DNA of 64,000 nt, from assembly GCA_018449595.1 (NCBI GenBank), contig JAAVUU010000001.1, positions 868,001-932,000 on the forward strand, in the 5' to 3' direction. Source of the DNA: Rhizobiales bacterium dw_265. Its GTDB lineage: Bacteria > Pseudomonadota > Alphaproteobacteria > Micropepsales > Micropepsaceae. This document shows positions 35,014 to 43,732 of this stretch, one piece after another (positions within the stretch are counted from its first letter, which is position 1; each line of letters opens with the position of its first letter). The position numbers and the translations under genes are program-made. The notes beneath the pieces were generated by a model that was not told the origin of the DNA, did not search any database, and saw only the letters and a program-made list of their open reading frames with translations.

Positions 35014-35841
35014 ATGACCGCTTTCCTGAAAATGCACGGCCTGGGCAATGATTTCGTCGTGTTCGACGCCCGCGACATCGCCTTCACCCTGACCGCGGAA
35101 CAGGTCCGCAAGGTCGCCGACCGCCATTTCGGCATCGGCTGCGACACCGTGGTGGTGATCGGGCCCGGCGGCGCGGACGCCGATGCCTCCATCCGGTTCT
35201 ACAACGCCGATGGCGCGGAATCGGAAAGCTGCGGCAACGCCACCCGCTGCGTCGCCCGCCTGCTGATGGACGAGCGCGGCTGGGTGCGGGCCAAGCTCGC
35301 CACCAAGGGCGGCCTGCTGATCTGCACCGACGCCGGCAAGGGCCTGGTGACCCTGGACATGGGCGAGCCCCGGCTGGACTGGCAGGAATTGCCGCTGGCC
35401 GCCCCGGTGGACACGGCGGATTTCCCCCTCGACATCGGCGGAACCACCGTTTCCGCCAGCGCCGTCTCCGTGGGCAATCCCCATTGCATCCTGTTCGTGC
35501 CCGATGCGCAAAAGGCCCCCGTCACCGTGCTGGGCCCCAGGATCGAAAACCTGCCCTTCTTTCCCAGGCGGGTGAATGTGGAATTCGCCCAGGTGCTGGA
35601 CCCCGCGCGCATCCGCATGCGGGTGTGGGAGCGCGGCGTCGGCGTGACGCTGGCCTGCGGCACCGGCGCCTGCGCCACCGCCGTGGCGGCGGTGCGGCGC
35701 GGGCTGGCCGGGCGCAAGGTGGAGCTGATCCTGGATGGCGGCTCGCTGTTCATCGAATGGCGTGAGGATGACAACCATGTGCTGATGACCGGCCCCGCCG
35801 CCACGCCCTTTCGCGGCCGCGTCAATGTGGACGAGTTATGA
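35014..35841 (+). CDS. dapF: Diaminopimelate epimerase
   Basis: Cofactor-independent epimerase converting LL- to meso-diaminopimelate for lysine and peptidoglycan; 275 residues. The two catalytic cysteines are in SESCGNATRC and LACGTGACATA. Start at MTAFLKMHGLGNDFVVFD. First gene of a tightly overlapped operon: its TGA overlaps the mtaB ATG. Confidence 0.96.
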   Translation: MTAFLKMHGLGNDFVVFDARDIAFTLTAEQVRKVADRHFGIGCDTVVVIGPGGADADASIRFYNADGAESESCGNATRCVARLLMDERGWVRAKLATKGGLLICTDAGKGLVTLDMGEPRLDWQELPLAAPVDTADFPLDIGGTTVSASAVSVGNPHCILFVPDAQKAPVTVLGPRIENLPFFPRRVNVEFAQVLDPARIRMRVWERGVGVTLACGTGACATAVAAVRRGLAGRKVELILDGGSLFIEWREDDNHVLMTGPAATPFRGRVNVDEL

Positions 35842-37100
35842 CCGTACAGGTCGTCACCTTCGGTTGCCGCCTGAACGCCTATGAAAGCGAGGCGATCCGG
35901 GACCGCGCGCAGCAGGCCCAGTTGCGCGACTGCATCCTGGTCAATACCTGCGCGGTGACGGCCGAGGCGGTGCGCCAGTCGCGCCAGGCGATCCGGCGGC
36001 TGAAGCGCGAAAATCCCAACGCCCGCATCATCGTCACCGGCTGCGCCGCCCAGATCGAGCCGCAACGCTATGCCGCCATGGCGGAAGTGGATCAAGTGAT
36101 CGGCAATGCCGAAAAGCTGGCGGCGCAAACCTATGCGGATTTCGGCGTCGGCAAGGCCGAGAGAGTCCGCGTCAACGACATCATGAGCCTGCGCGAAACC
36201 GCGCCGCAGATGGTGGATCACTTCGACGGCCATACCCGCGCCTTCCTGCAGGTGCAGAATGGCTGCGACCATCGCTGCACCTTTTGCGTGATCCCTTACG
36301 GTCGCGGCAACAGCCGTTCGGTGCCGATGGGCGCGGTGGTGGACGAGGCCCGCCGCCTGGTCGAGAAAGGCTTCCCGGAGATCGTGCTGACCGGAGTGGA
36401 TATCACCTCTTACGGCGCTGATTTGCCGGGATCTCCGGGGCTGGGGACGCTGGTGGAAAAGATCCTGCGGCTGGTGCCCGAACTGAAGCGGCTGCGCCTG
36501 TCCTCGATCGATACCATCGAGGCCGATGCCGCCCTGATGCGCGCCATCGCGGAAGAAGAACGGCTGATGCCGCATTTCCATCTCTCGGCCCAGTCGGGCG
36601 ACGACATGATCCTCAAACGCATGAAGCGCCGCCACGGCCGCGCCGACACCATTGCGTTCTGCGAAACGGTGCGCCGCTATCGCCCCGACGCCGCGTTCGG
36701 CGCCGACCTGATCGCGGGCTTTCCCACCGAGACCGAAGCGATGTTCGAAAACAGCCTGCAACTTGTGGACGATGCCGGGTTGTCCCTGCTGCACGTCTTT
36801 CCCTTCAGCCCGCGCCCCGGCACGCCGGCCGCGAAGATGCCCGGCCTGCCCCGCGCCCTGGTCAAGGAGCGCGCCCAGCGCCTGCGCGCCACAGGCGGAC
36901 GGGCCCTCGCCGCGCGGCTGGACGCCATGATCGGTTCCCGCCACACCGTGCTGGCCGAACGCGCCGGCCCTGATGGCCGCAGGATCGGGCGCACGCCCTG
37001 CTTCACGCCGGTCGAGATCGGCGATGTCGCGCACGGCACCTTCCTGCCGGTGCGGGTTACCGGCCGCAATGGCGACCGGCTCACGGCGGTCGCGGCATGA
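35838..37100 (+). CDS. mtaB: tRNA t6A37 methylthiotransferase MtaB
   Basis: Radical-SAM methylthiotransferase of 420 residues making ms2t6A37. The N-terminal UPF0004 domain carries Cys in TFGCRLN, VNTCAVT and VTGCAAQ for the second Fe-S cluster; the radical-SAM motif is CDHRCTFC. The C-terminal TRAM domain ends FLPVRVTGRNGDRLTAVAA. Overlaps dapF and ftsY by 4 nt each. Confidence 0.95.
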   Translation: MTVQVVTFGCRLNAYESEAIRDRAQQAQLRDCILVNTCAVTAEAVRQSRQAIRRLKRENPNARIIVTGCAAQIEPQRYAAMAEVDQVIGNAEKLAAQTYADFGVGKAERVRVNDIMSLRETAPQMVDHFDGHTRAFLQVQNGCDHRCTFCVIPYGRGNSRSVPMGAVVDEARRLVEKGFPEIVLTGVDITSYGADLPGSPGLGTLVEKILRLVPELKRLRLSSIDTIEADAALMRAIAEEERLMPHFHLSAQSGDDMILKRMKRRHGRADTIAFCETVRRYRPDAAFGADLIAGFPTETEAMFENSLQLVDDAGLSLLHVFPFSPRPGTPAAKMPGLPRALVKERAQRLRATGGRALAARLDAMIGSRHTVLAERAGPDGRRIGRTPCFTPVEIGDVAHGTFLPVRVTGRNGDRLTAVAA

Positions 37101-38050
37101 GGACATTCGGAGAAGCCCCGCCACCGCCCACCTTCTTCGAGCGGCTGAAAGACGGCCTGTCGCGCTCCAGCCTGGGCCTGGCCGACGTCTTCACCAAGAA
37201 GAAGCTGGATGCGCAAACCGTCGCCGAACTGGAAGAGGCGCTGATCAAGGCCGACATGGGCGCGGGCCAGGCGGCCAGGATCGCCGCCGCCGTGGCGAAG
37301 AACCGCTATGACGCCGAAATCTCGCCCGGTGAGCTGCGCGACATCCTGGCGCGCGAGATCGCCGCGGTCCTGGCGCCGGTCCAGAAGCCGCTGACGGTGG
37401 CGGACGACAAGAAGCCCTTTGTGATCCTGGTGGCCGGCGTCAACGGCACCGGCAAGACCACCACCATCGGCAAGCTGGCCAAGCGCCTGTCCGAGGAAGG
37501 CGCCAAAGTCACCCTGGCGGCGGGCGACACCTTCCGCGCCGCCGCCATCGAGCAGTTGCGCGTCTGGTCCGACCGGGCGGGCGCCCAGTTCGTCGCCACC
37601 AGGCCGAGCGGCGACGCCGCGGGGCTTGCCTTCGAGGCGCTGGAAAAAGCGCGGCTCAACGGCTCTGACATTTTATTGATCGATACCGCGGGGCGTTTGC
37701 AGAACAAGGCCGGTCTTATGGCCGAGTTGGAAAAGATCGCCCGCGTCATCAAGAAACTTGATGCGTCCGCGCCACACGCTGTGCTTTTGGTGCTGGACGC
37801 CACCACCGGCCAGAACGCCATCTCGCAGGTGGAAGCCTTCAGCGCCTCGGTTCCGGTCACGGGACTGGTGATGACCAAGCTGGACGGCACCGCCAAGGGC
37901 GGCATCCTGGTGGCGCTGGCGGCCCGTTTCGGCCTGCCGGTGCATTATATCGGGGTGGGCGAAGGGGTGGACGACCTGCAGCCTTTTGTCGCCGCCGATT
38001 TCGCCCGCGCGTTGGTGGGCCAGGAAACTTCCGTACAAGGACGCCGATGA
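37097..38050 (+). CDS. ftsY: Signal recognition particle receptor FtsY
   Basis: SRP receptor GTPase, 317 residues, short form without the long acidic A domain. Motifs are VAGVNGTGKTTTIGKLA, LAAGDTFRAAAIEQL, DTAGRLQNKAGLMAEL, TKLDGTAKGG and VGEGVDDLQPF. Works with Ffh. Overlaps mtaB upstream and yciB downstream by 4 nt. Confidence 0.97.
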   Translation: MRTFGEAPPPPTFFERLKDGLSRSSLGLADVFTKKKLDAQTVAELEEALIKADMGAGQAARIAAAVAKNRYDAEISPGELRDILAREIAAVLAPVQKPLTVADDKKPFVILVAGVNGTGKTTTIGKLAKRLSEEGAKVTLAAGDTFRAAAIEQLRVWSDRAGAQFVATRPSGDAAGLAFEALEKARLNGSDILLIDTAGRLQNKAGLMAELEKIARVIKKLDASAPHAVLLVLDATTGQNAISQVEAFSASVPVTGLVMTKLDGTAKGGILVALAARFGLPVHYIGVGEGVDDLQPFVAADFARALVGQETSVQGRR

Positions 38051-38607
38051 ACCCGCAAATCCGCCGCCTCGCCCTCGACCTGGGGCCGCTGCTCATCTTT
38101 TTCGCGGGCTTCAAATACCTGGGGATATTCGGCGCCACCGCGGCCTTCATGGTAGCGGTGCTGGCGGCGCTCGCTATCGGCTACATGCTGGAAAAGCGGG
38201 TGTCGCCCATGCCGCTGTTCACCGCCATCCTGGTGGTGATCTTCGGCGGACTGACCCTGTATCTGAAGAACGACGTCTTCATCAAGATGAAGCCGACGGT
38301 GCTGTACGGCTTTTTCGGCGCCGTGCTGCTGGGCGGGCTTCGCTTCAACCGCCTGTTCATCAAATATGTTTTCGCCCAGGCGTTCGAGCTGGACGAAGCG
38401 GGCTGGAAAAAACTGACGGTGCGGTGGGGGCTGTTCTTCCTGGCGCTGGCGGTGATCAACGAGACCGTATGGCGCATGACCAGCACCGATACCTGGGTTT
38501 CGTTCAAGGTGTGGGGCATCATTCCCCTGATCTTCCTGTTCGCGCTCGCACAGACCCCGCTGGTGATAAAACATCAGGCGGCCCAGCCCGGCAGCGCGCA
38601 AGATTGA
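38047..38607 (+). CDS. yciB: Inner-membrane septation protein YciB/IspZ
   Basis: 186 residues with five to six hydrophobic helices. The signatures LDLGPLLIFFAGFKYLG, KPTVLYGFFGAVLLGG and WRMTSTDTWVSFKVWG identify the YciB/IspZ family, which influences cell-envelope synthesis and septation. Last gene of the dapF operon; a hairpin with a T-run follows at 38756. Confidence 0.92.
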   Translation: MNPQIRRLALDLGPLLIFFAGFKYLGIFGATAAFMVAVLAALAIGYMLEKRVSPMPLFTAILVVIFGGLTLYLKNDVFIKMKPTVLYGFFGAVLLGGLRFNRLFIKYVFAQAFELDEAGWKKLTVRWGLFFLALAVINETVWRMTSTDTWVSFKVWGIIPLIFLFALAQTPLVIKHQAAQPGSAQD

Positions 38608-38926
38608 TGCGCGGACGGACGATTTCTTCGACACCGCATCGCGGGCTGCATCAAATGTGTTCGTGAACTGCATACATACCATTCATTGTGCCGCTACGGC
38701 ACGCGATCTGCGCGGATCGCAACACGCCACGCTTTGCAATATGAACGACGAAAAATTTGCGCATGGACATGGGCGCGCAAACCGTTTTTAACTGCCCCTC
38801 CAGAGCGCCTCATGCAGTTTCACGAACCCGAACATGGGCCCCAAGAACACGGGCCCCGAAGAAGGGAAGTGATCCGATGGTACGCGCCCTGCGTAAGATG
38901 CGTCACGGGCGAATAGGGGACTTCGG
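38608..38926. other. Gene-free region upstream of marR
   Basis: About 320 bp. It contains the perfect palindrome GTGCCG-CTA-CGGCAC near 38690, a terminator-like hairpin TTTGCGC (38756-38762) / GCGCAAA (38775-38781) with CCGTTTTTA for the yciB operon, and a GGGCCCC direct repeat near 38840. A short frame from 38812 was not accepted as a gene. Confidence 0.5.
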
Positions 38927-39442
38927 ATGATGAAGGGGCAGCGCAGGCCGGGAAATGGGTTTGACCTTTCCGAAGCCCCCTCCCACCTGATCCGCCGCTG
39001 CCAGCAATTCTATGGCGACCTCTATGCGCGCGAAGCCGGCGGCAAGGAACTGACCAAGCAGCAGTTCACGCTGCTGTGCGCCCTGGAACAGAATGACGGC
39101 GCCAGCCAGACCGCCCTGGTCGAGATCACCGGCATCGACCGTTCGACCCTGGCGGAGATGGTGCGCCGCATGCTGGAAAAAGGCCTGCTGTCGCGCGAGC
39201 GCACCGAGGAAGACCAGCGCGCCAATGCCGTGGCGATCAGCCCGGCCGGCCGCAAGGCCCTGCGCGGCGCGCGCAACGCCGCCGATCGCGCCGAGCGCGC
39301 CTTGCTGGAAGCCCTGCCGATCCCGGAGCGTCAGAAATTCGTCAAGGCGCTGTCCCAGATCGCCCAGGCGGCCGAGCAATTGTCGGCCGATGGCGGCCGC
39401 CCCGCCCGCCGCAATGTCCGCCGCAGGAAGCTGGGCGGCTGA
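38927..39442 (+). CDS. MarR-family transcriptional regulator
   Basis: 171 residues. The winged helix spans GKELTKQQFTLLCALEQN through the recognition helix GIDRSTLAEMVRRMLEKGLL and the wing RTEEDQRANAVAISPAG. The C-terminus is unusually basic (ARRNVRRRKLGG). AGGGGA precedes ATG 38927. No adjacent efflux or catabolic gene on the same strand indicates a target, so its ligand is unknown. Confidence 0.9.
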   Translation: MMKGQRRPGNGFDLSEAPSHLIRRCQQFYGDLYAREAGGKELTKQQFTLLCALEQNDGASQTALVEITGIDRSTLAEMVRRMLEKGLLSRERTEEDQRANAVAISPAGRKALRGARNAADRAERALLEALPIPERQKFVKALSQIAQAAEQLSADGGRPARRNVRRRKLGG

Positions 39443-39455
39443 CACCTCCGCTGCT

Positions 39456-39580
39456 GTCATGGCCCGCAACAGCGGGCCACCCAGGTGACACCGGCGCGAC
39501 TCCAACAATTTGGTTCGATATTCAATTCGGAAGCGGCGGCTTCCTACCCAACTGGGTGGCCCGCATGCGCGGGCCATGAC
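39456..39580. repeat. Type-A palindromic repeat, doublet (copy A6)
   Basis: GTCATGGCCCGC-AACA-GCGGGCCACCCAGGTG and CAACTGGGTGGCCCGC-ATGC-GCGGGCCATGAC in inverse orientation with about 60 bp between. It fills the space between marR and the next gene. Confidence 0.9.
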
Positions 39581-39585
39581 AACTA

Positions 39586-39855
39586 TCAGACCGTGATGTC
39601 GAGATGCATCCCCAGCCGCGCGCCCGGTTGCGCGGGCGCCTGCGCCACCGCCGGAGCGGCAAGCGCGGTTTGCTTCAGCGGCAGGGCCGCGAAGCTGTCT
39701 TTCACACCGGCGGTCTTTTCCAGCGCCGAGGCGAAACTGGCCTGGCCTGGCGATTGGGCCGGTGCCCCCACTTGAGATGTATGCGGCATCTGCAGCCTGG
39801 ACCGCGCCTCGCGGGCAGCCTGCTGGGCGGCGATCAATGTGGCGCTGACTTGCAT
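39586..39855 (-). CDS. Hypothetical protein, Ala/Gln-rich
   Basis: 89 residues, no signal peptide or membrane helix. N-terminal helix MQVSATLIAAQQAAREARSR, central GQASFASALEKTA, Ala/Pro-rich part, and C-terminal GARLGMHLDITV. Not recognised. ATG 39855 is chosen over GTG 39864. It lies downstream of ccmG on the same strand with a CCCTGT/ACAGGG hairpin between, so it may be outside the ccm operon. Confidence 0.5.
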   Translation of the reverse strand: MQVSATLIAAQQAAREARSRLQMPHTSQVGAPAQSPGQASFASALEKTAGVKDSFAALPLKQTALAAPAVAQAPAQPGARLGMHLDITV

Positions 39856-39890
39856 GAAGCCCACCCTGTCAAAACAGGGTTAGCAAAGTC

Positions 39891-40430
39891 CTAATTCTGC
39901 TGCGCCGCCTTGATGGCGGGGATCACCTGCTGGGCCAGCACCGCATCGGTCAGCGGTCCCACATATTTCAACCGGATGATGCCCTTGGCGTCCACCACAT
40001 AGGTCTCGGGTACGCCATAGACGCCCCATTCGATGCTGGCACGGCCGTCATCGTCGCGGGCGATGCGGGCGAAAGGATTGCCGACTTCGTTCAGGAAGGC
40101 GCGGGTGGCGTCGGGCTTGTCCTTCTGGGTCAGGCCGTACAGCGCCACGCCAGGCAGTTTCGACAGCAGGTCGAGCTGCGCCGTCTCGGTGCGGCAGGGC
40201 GCGCACCAGGAGGCAAAGACATTGACCACGCTGACATGGCCGGCGGCGAGATCGGCCGGAGTGAAGGCGGCGCTGCCCGCATCCAGCGCCGGCAATGTCA
40301 GGCGCGGCGCCGGCTTGTCGATCAGGGCCGACGGCACCGGCCCGGTCTCGGGATGCCACAGGCTGTTGAACAGGAAGAAGGCCAGCACCGCGAAACCGGC
40401 AATGGGAATGATGAAAACCCAGCGCTTCAT
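39891..40430 (-). CDS. ccmG: Thiol:disulfide interchange protein CcmG/DsbE
   Basis: Membrane-anchored periplasmic thioredoxin of 179 residues that reduces apocytochrome c before haem attachment. N-terminal anchor WVFIIPIAGFAVLAFFLF; the active site is FASWCAPCRTE; the conserved acidic GVYGVPETYVVD follows. ATG overlaps the ccmD stop (ATGA). Last ccm gene of the cluster. Confidence 0.95.
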   Translation of the reverse strand: MKRWVFIIPIAGFAVLAFFLFNSLWHPETGPVPSALIDKPAPRLTLPALDAGSAAFTPADLAAGHVSVVNVFASWCAPCRTETAQLDLLSKLPGVALYGLTQKDKPDATRAFLNEVGNPFARIARDDDGRASIEWGVYGVPETYVVDAKGIIRLKYVGPLTDAVLAQQVIPAIKAAQQN

Positions 40431-40573
40431 TTCTTTTGTTCCAGCGCCGCGAGTTTCTTCCTGGCCGCGCGCCAGGCCGTCACGGTCCACACCGTGGCAC
40501 CGGTCAATGCCAGGGCCGATATGGCATAGGCCGGCCAGATATAGGCGCCATAGGCTCCCATGTCGAAATTCAT
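40427..40573 (-). CDS. ccmD: Haem exporter protein CcmD
   Basis: 48-residue single-helix protein that releases holo-CcmE from the CcmABC complex. MNFDMGAYGAYIWPAYAIS matches the CcmD N-terminus, followed by one membrane helix and a Lys/Arg-rich cytosolic tail. It overlaps both ccmC and ccmG by ATGA. Confidence 0.88.
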   Translation of the reverse strand: MNFDMGAYGAYIWPAYAISALALTGATVWTVTAWRAARKKLAALEQKK

Positions 40574-41277
40574 GCGCTCACCATCAGGTTGCGGGCACGG
40601 CGCTCGACGATGGCGGTGCGGATGCGGATCATCCAGAGAGTCAGGAACAGCAGCGTGTAGCCCGCCATCATCAGCAGGAAGGGCGGCAGGTATACCGGCG
40701 CCAGCTTGCCCGCCATGATGGTTTCGCCCTGGTGCAGGGTACTCCACCAGTCCACCGAGAATTTGATGATGGGAAGGTTGATCGCGCTGACCAGCGCCAG
40801 GATGGCGGCGGCGCGGGCGGCGCGGGTCTCGTCCTCGATCGCATTCCACAACGCCATATAGCCCAGATACAGGAACAGCAGCAGCAGGAAGCTGGTCAGC
40901 CGCGCATCCCACACCCAATAGGTGCCCCACATGGGCTTGCCCCACAGCGCTCCGGTGATCAGGCCCAGCGCCGTGAACAGCGCGCCGAAGGGGGCGGCGG
41001 CGCGCGCCGCGGTGTCGGACAAGGGATGACGCCACACCAGCGACAACAGCGAACACACCGCGATCGCGCCATAGGCCAGTTCCGCCACCACATCGGCGGG
41101 CACATGGATGAACAGCATGGTGATGGTGGTGCCCTGCTGGTAATCCGGCGGCACGCTGAAACTGAAATAAAGCCCCGCCGCCAGGCAGATCGCGGTGGCG
41201 ATGGCCGTGAAGGGCAGCACCGCCCCCGACAGGCGCATGAAATTGTGGGGATTGGCGTAGCGGAACAGCCAGTTCAT
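40570..41277 (-). CDS. ccmC: Haem exporter / haem lyase component CcmC
   Basis: 235-residue inner-membrane protein with six helices that loads haem onto CcmE. The tryptophan-rich WWD-type motif reads WGTYWVWDARLTS, flanked by histidine-bearing helices (HVPADV, SVDWWSTLHQGE). The start MNWLFRYANPHNF at 41277 is the family N-terminus. Confidence 0.95.
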   Translation of the reverse strand: MNWLFRYANPHNFMRLSGAVLPFTAIATAICLAAGLYFSFSVPPDYQQGTTITMLFIHVPADVVAELAYGAIAVCSLLSLVWRHPLSDTAARAAAPFGALFTALGLITGALWGKPMWGTYWVWDARLTSFLLLLFLYLGYMALWNAIEDETRAARAAAILALVSAINLPIIKFSVDWWSTLHQGETIMAGKLAPVYLPPFLLMMAGYTLLFLTLWMIRIRTAIVERRARNLMVSA

Positions 41278-41293
41278 TCGGGAGCCCCCCACT

Positions 41294-41962
41294 TCAATTG
41301 GACAAGTTGAGGCGGACAGACGCCGCCGCCGCGAAGGGACTTAGCAGCACGGCGGCAAAGCTGAAAGCCGCCAGCAATTGCAGCGCCCCGGCGGCGGCCA
41401 TGCCGTCCAGGGTCTGCGACACCGCGCCCGCGCCGAATATCACCGCCGGCGTCACCAGCGGCAGGATGATCAGGGGCAGGATCAACCCGCCCCTTTTCAG
41501 GGAGAGCGTCAGGCTGGCGCCGATGGCCCCGATGGCGCTGACCGCCGGGGTGCCGATCAGAAGCGACACGAACAGGGTCAGGATGGCCGGGCCCGGCAGG
41601 TTGAACATCAAGGCCAGCAGCGGCGACAACAGGGTCAGCGGCAGGCCGGTGGAAAGCCAGTGCGCCGCGATCTTGGCCAGCGCCGTCAGTTCCAGCGGCA
41701 GCGGCGACAACGCGATCACGTCCAGCGAACCGTCCTCGTAATCGCCCTGGAACAGCCGGTCCAGCGACAGCAGCGCCGCCAGCACCGCCCCCACCCACAG
41801 GATGCCGCCCGCCACCCGCGCCAGAAGGTGCAGGTCCGCCCCCACGCCCAGCGGCACCAATGTCGCCACCAAAGCGAAGAAGGACAGCGCCAGCGCCGCG
41901 CTGCCGCCCGAACGCGCCGCCAGTTTCAGGTCGCGGGCGAGCAAGGTGAGAAAGGGGCTCAC
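41294..41962 (-). CDS. ccmB: Haem exporter permease CcmB
   Basis: 222 residues, six membrane helices; the permease partner of CcmA. FQGDYEDGSLDVIALSPLPL and GTPAVSAIGAIGASLTLSLKRGG are the conserved loops. Overlaps ccmA by 4 nt. Confidence 0.93.
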   Translation of the reverse strand: MSPFLTLLARDLKLAARSGGSAALALSFFALVATLVPLGVGADLHLLARVAGGILWVGAVLAALLSLDRLFQGDYEDGSLDVIALSPLPLELTALAKIAAHWLSTGLPLTLLSPLLALMFNLPGPAILTLFVSLLIGTPAVSAIGAIGASLTLSLKRGGLILPLIILPLVTPAVIFGAGAVSQTLDGMAAAGALQLLAAFSFAAVLLSPFAAAASVRLNLSN

Positions 41963-42603
41963 AATCTGAGGCTTTCATTGCCAAGCCCCAGGGGATCATG
42001 GGTGGCGGCGATGATGATGCCGCCCTGCCCGCAATGCGCCGCCATCAAATGCGCCACCAGCGCCTGGCCCGCCGTGTCCAACGCCGCGAAAGGCTCGTCC
42101 AGAAGCCACAGCGAACGATTGGACGCCACCAGCCGCGCCAGGGCCAGGCGGCGGCGCTGCCCGGCACTGAGATAGCGGCAGGGCAGTTCGGCCTGGCGCG
42201 CGAGCCCGACACGTTCGAGCAAGGCACCGCTGCTTTCCTCCCCCGTCGTTACGGGGGAGGTGCCCGAAGGGCGGAGGGGGCGATCATAAAGCTGGGCGTA
42301 GAATTTCAATTGTTCCAGAACGGTCAGTTGCGGCTTGAGGCCGTCATGATGCCCCAGCCAGCCGATCAGCTTGCCGCGCTCGTCGGCATCGTCGCTTTCG
42401 GTTCCAGCGGTCTTGACGACGATGCGGCCGGATACCGGCGTCAGAAATCCCGCGATCAACCGCAACAGCGAAGTCTTGCCGGCGCCATTCGGCCCTACCA
42501 CACTGAGCGCCTGCCCGGCACGGACGCGAAACGACAGGCCGTCGAACAGCTTTCTGTCGCCGCGCGCGCAGGCAAGCTTCTCGGCGGTGAGGGATGAGAT
42601 CAT
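41959..42603 (-). CDS. ccmA: Haem exporter ATPase CcmA, carrying an in-frame repeat
   Basis: ABC ATPase of 214 residues that drives CcmE release. Walker A is GPNGAGKTSLLR, the signature is YLSAGQRRRLALARL, Walker B is LWLLDEPFAALD, and the switch His is in ATHDPLG. Between the conserved LKFYAQLYD and ALLERVGLA lies an atypical linker (RPLRPSGTSPVTTGEESS) encoded by a type-B palindromic repeat at 42237-42280. The reading frame stays open, so the protein should still fold with a longer surface loop. Confidence 0.93.
   Translation of the reverse strand: MISSLTAEKLACARGDRKLFDGLSFRVRAGQALSVVGPNGAGKTSLLRLIAGFLTPVSGRIVVKTAGTESDDADERGKLIGWLGHHDGLKPQLTVLEQLKFYAQLYDRPLRPSGTSPVTTGEESSGALLERVGLARQAELPCRYLSAGQRRRLALARLVASNRSLWLLDEPFAALDTAGQALVAHLMAAHCGQGGIIIAATHDPLGLGNESLRL
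42237..42280. repeat. Type-B repeat inside ccmA
   Basis: CCTCCCCCGT-CGTT-ACGGGGGAGG is a perfect 10-bp hairpin followed by TGCCCGAAGGGCGGAGGGGG, the same order of parts as the intergenic type-B element at 5003-5099. It lies fully within the ccmA coding sequence. Confidence 0.75.
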
Positions 42604-42849
42604 GTCGAGGTTTTACAGGCTCGATATGGCTTTGTCGAAGGCGCCGCCGTTTAGACGTATTCCTGGATAACGCCCGTTGCGACGACCGTATGACCTTCCC
42701 GCAGTTCGAATTTCAACCCTTAGGGACTACGTGCAACAAAGCTCTGAATACGCGGTCAGACATAGTGCTGCGTAGAGGCGCGAGGCGTTTCGCGGACTGA
42801 GCAGGAACCCCGCTCCTTGCTCTCCCCTCCCCTCGCGGGAGGGGGAATT
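42604..42849. other. Gene-free region between ccmA and phaB
   Basis: About 245 bp. A CCCCTCCC/GGGAGGGG hairpin (42824-42844) lies just behind the phaB stop. The rest (42604-42790) looks less GC-rich than the surrounding genes, has no convincing frame, and may be the remains of a lost gene or an unrecognised RNA. Confidence 0.4.
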
Positions 42850-43572
42850 CTAGTACATATGCTGGCCGCCGTTGATGGACAGCGTGCTGCCGGTGATGAA
42901 CCCGCCCTGGTCCGCCACCAGGAACAGCACGCCGCGCGCGATCTCCTCGGCCTTGCCCAGGCGGCCGACCGGGATCTTGGCGACGATCTTGGCCAGCACT
43001 TCCGGCGGCACCGCCGCCACCATGTCGGTGTCGATATAGCCCGGCGCGATGGCGTTGACGGTGATGCCCTTGGCGGCGCCTTCCTGCGACAGCGCCTTGG
43101 TGAAGCCGTGGATGCCGGACTTGGCGGCGGCATAATTCACCTGGCCATACTGGCCGGCCTGGCCGTTGATCGAGCCGATATTGACGATGCGGCCGAAGCC
43201 GCGCGCCAGCATGCCGTCCCACGCCGCCTTGCACATGTTGTAGCAGCCGCCCAGGTTGGTATCGAGCACCTCGTCCCAGGCCGCACGCGCCATCTTCTTC
43301 ATGGTGGCGTCGCGGGTGATGCCGGCATTGTTGACGATCACCTCGACGGGGCCCAGTTCCGCTTCCACCCGCTTGATGCCCGCGACACAGGCGTCGTAAT
43401 CGGCCACGTCCCATTTGTAGGCCGGAATGCCGGTGACCTCGCTGAAGGCCCTGGCGCGGTCGTCATTGCCCGCATAGTTCGCGGCCACGACATATCCGGC
43501 CTGCTTGAGGGCGACCGAGATCGCCTCGCCGATGCCGCGCGTGCCGCCCGTGACCACCGCTACCCGTGCCAT
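42850..43572 (-). CDS. phaB: Acetoacetyl-CoA reductase
   Basis: NADPH-dependent short-chain dehydrogenase, 240 residues, making (R)-3-hydroxybutyryl-CoA for polyhydroxybutyrate. Cofactor motif VVTGGTRGIGEAI; NNAG at VIVNNAGITRDATMKKM; catalytic Ser-Tyr-Lys in INGQAGQYGQVNYAAAKSG; C-terminal ITGSTLSINGGQHMY is typical of PhaB. Lies behind phaA on the same strand, 160 bp away. Confidence 0.95.
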   Translation of the reverse strand: MARVAVVTGGTRGIGEAISVALKQAGYVVAANYAGNDDRARAFSEVTGIPAYKWDVADYDACVAGIKRVEAELGPVEVIVNNAGITRDATMKKMARAAWDEVLDTNLGGCYNMCKAAWDGMLARGFGRIVNIGSINGQAGQYGQVNYAAAKSGIHGFTKALSQEGAAKGITVNAIAPGYIDTDMVAAVPPEVLAKIVAKIPVGRLGKAEEIARGVLFLVADQGGFITGSTLSINGGQHMY

Positions 43573-43732
43573 GTGTTTCGTCCCTTGATTTCTTGCCTTC
43601 GGTTGTAGGGCGCGAAAACGCGGGCTTCAACAAAAACACATGCTGCGCTGCGCCAATCGCGCGCTCGCCCCATATGCGCGATGACGCAGCGCAGGATTGC
43701 GCGAGATCAAGGCGTCCGTCGCCGGGATGGGT
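43573..43732. promoter_or_regulatory. phaA-phaB spacer with a 10-bp inverted repeat
   Basis: CTGCGCTGCG (43643-43652) and CGCAGCGCAG (43685-43694) are perfect inverse copies 32 bp apart. The CTGC/GCAG content resembles sites described for the PHB regulator PhaR, encoded divergently at 45.1 kb, so it is a candidate operator for phaB. Confidence 0.4.

Noticed and set aside
38686..38916. 76-codon frame, or the 34-codon part from ATG 38812, upstream of marR
   Set aside because: No Shine-Dalgarno, odd Arg/Cys/His composition, overlaps a terminator-like hairpin and GGGCCCC repeats.
42690..42725. tRNA or tmRNA-like T-loop (GTTCGAATTTC)
   Set aside because: No acceptor stem, D-arm or CCA could be built around it.
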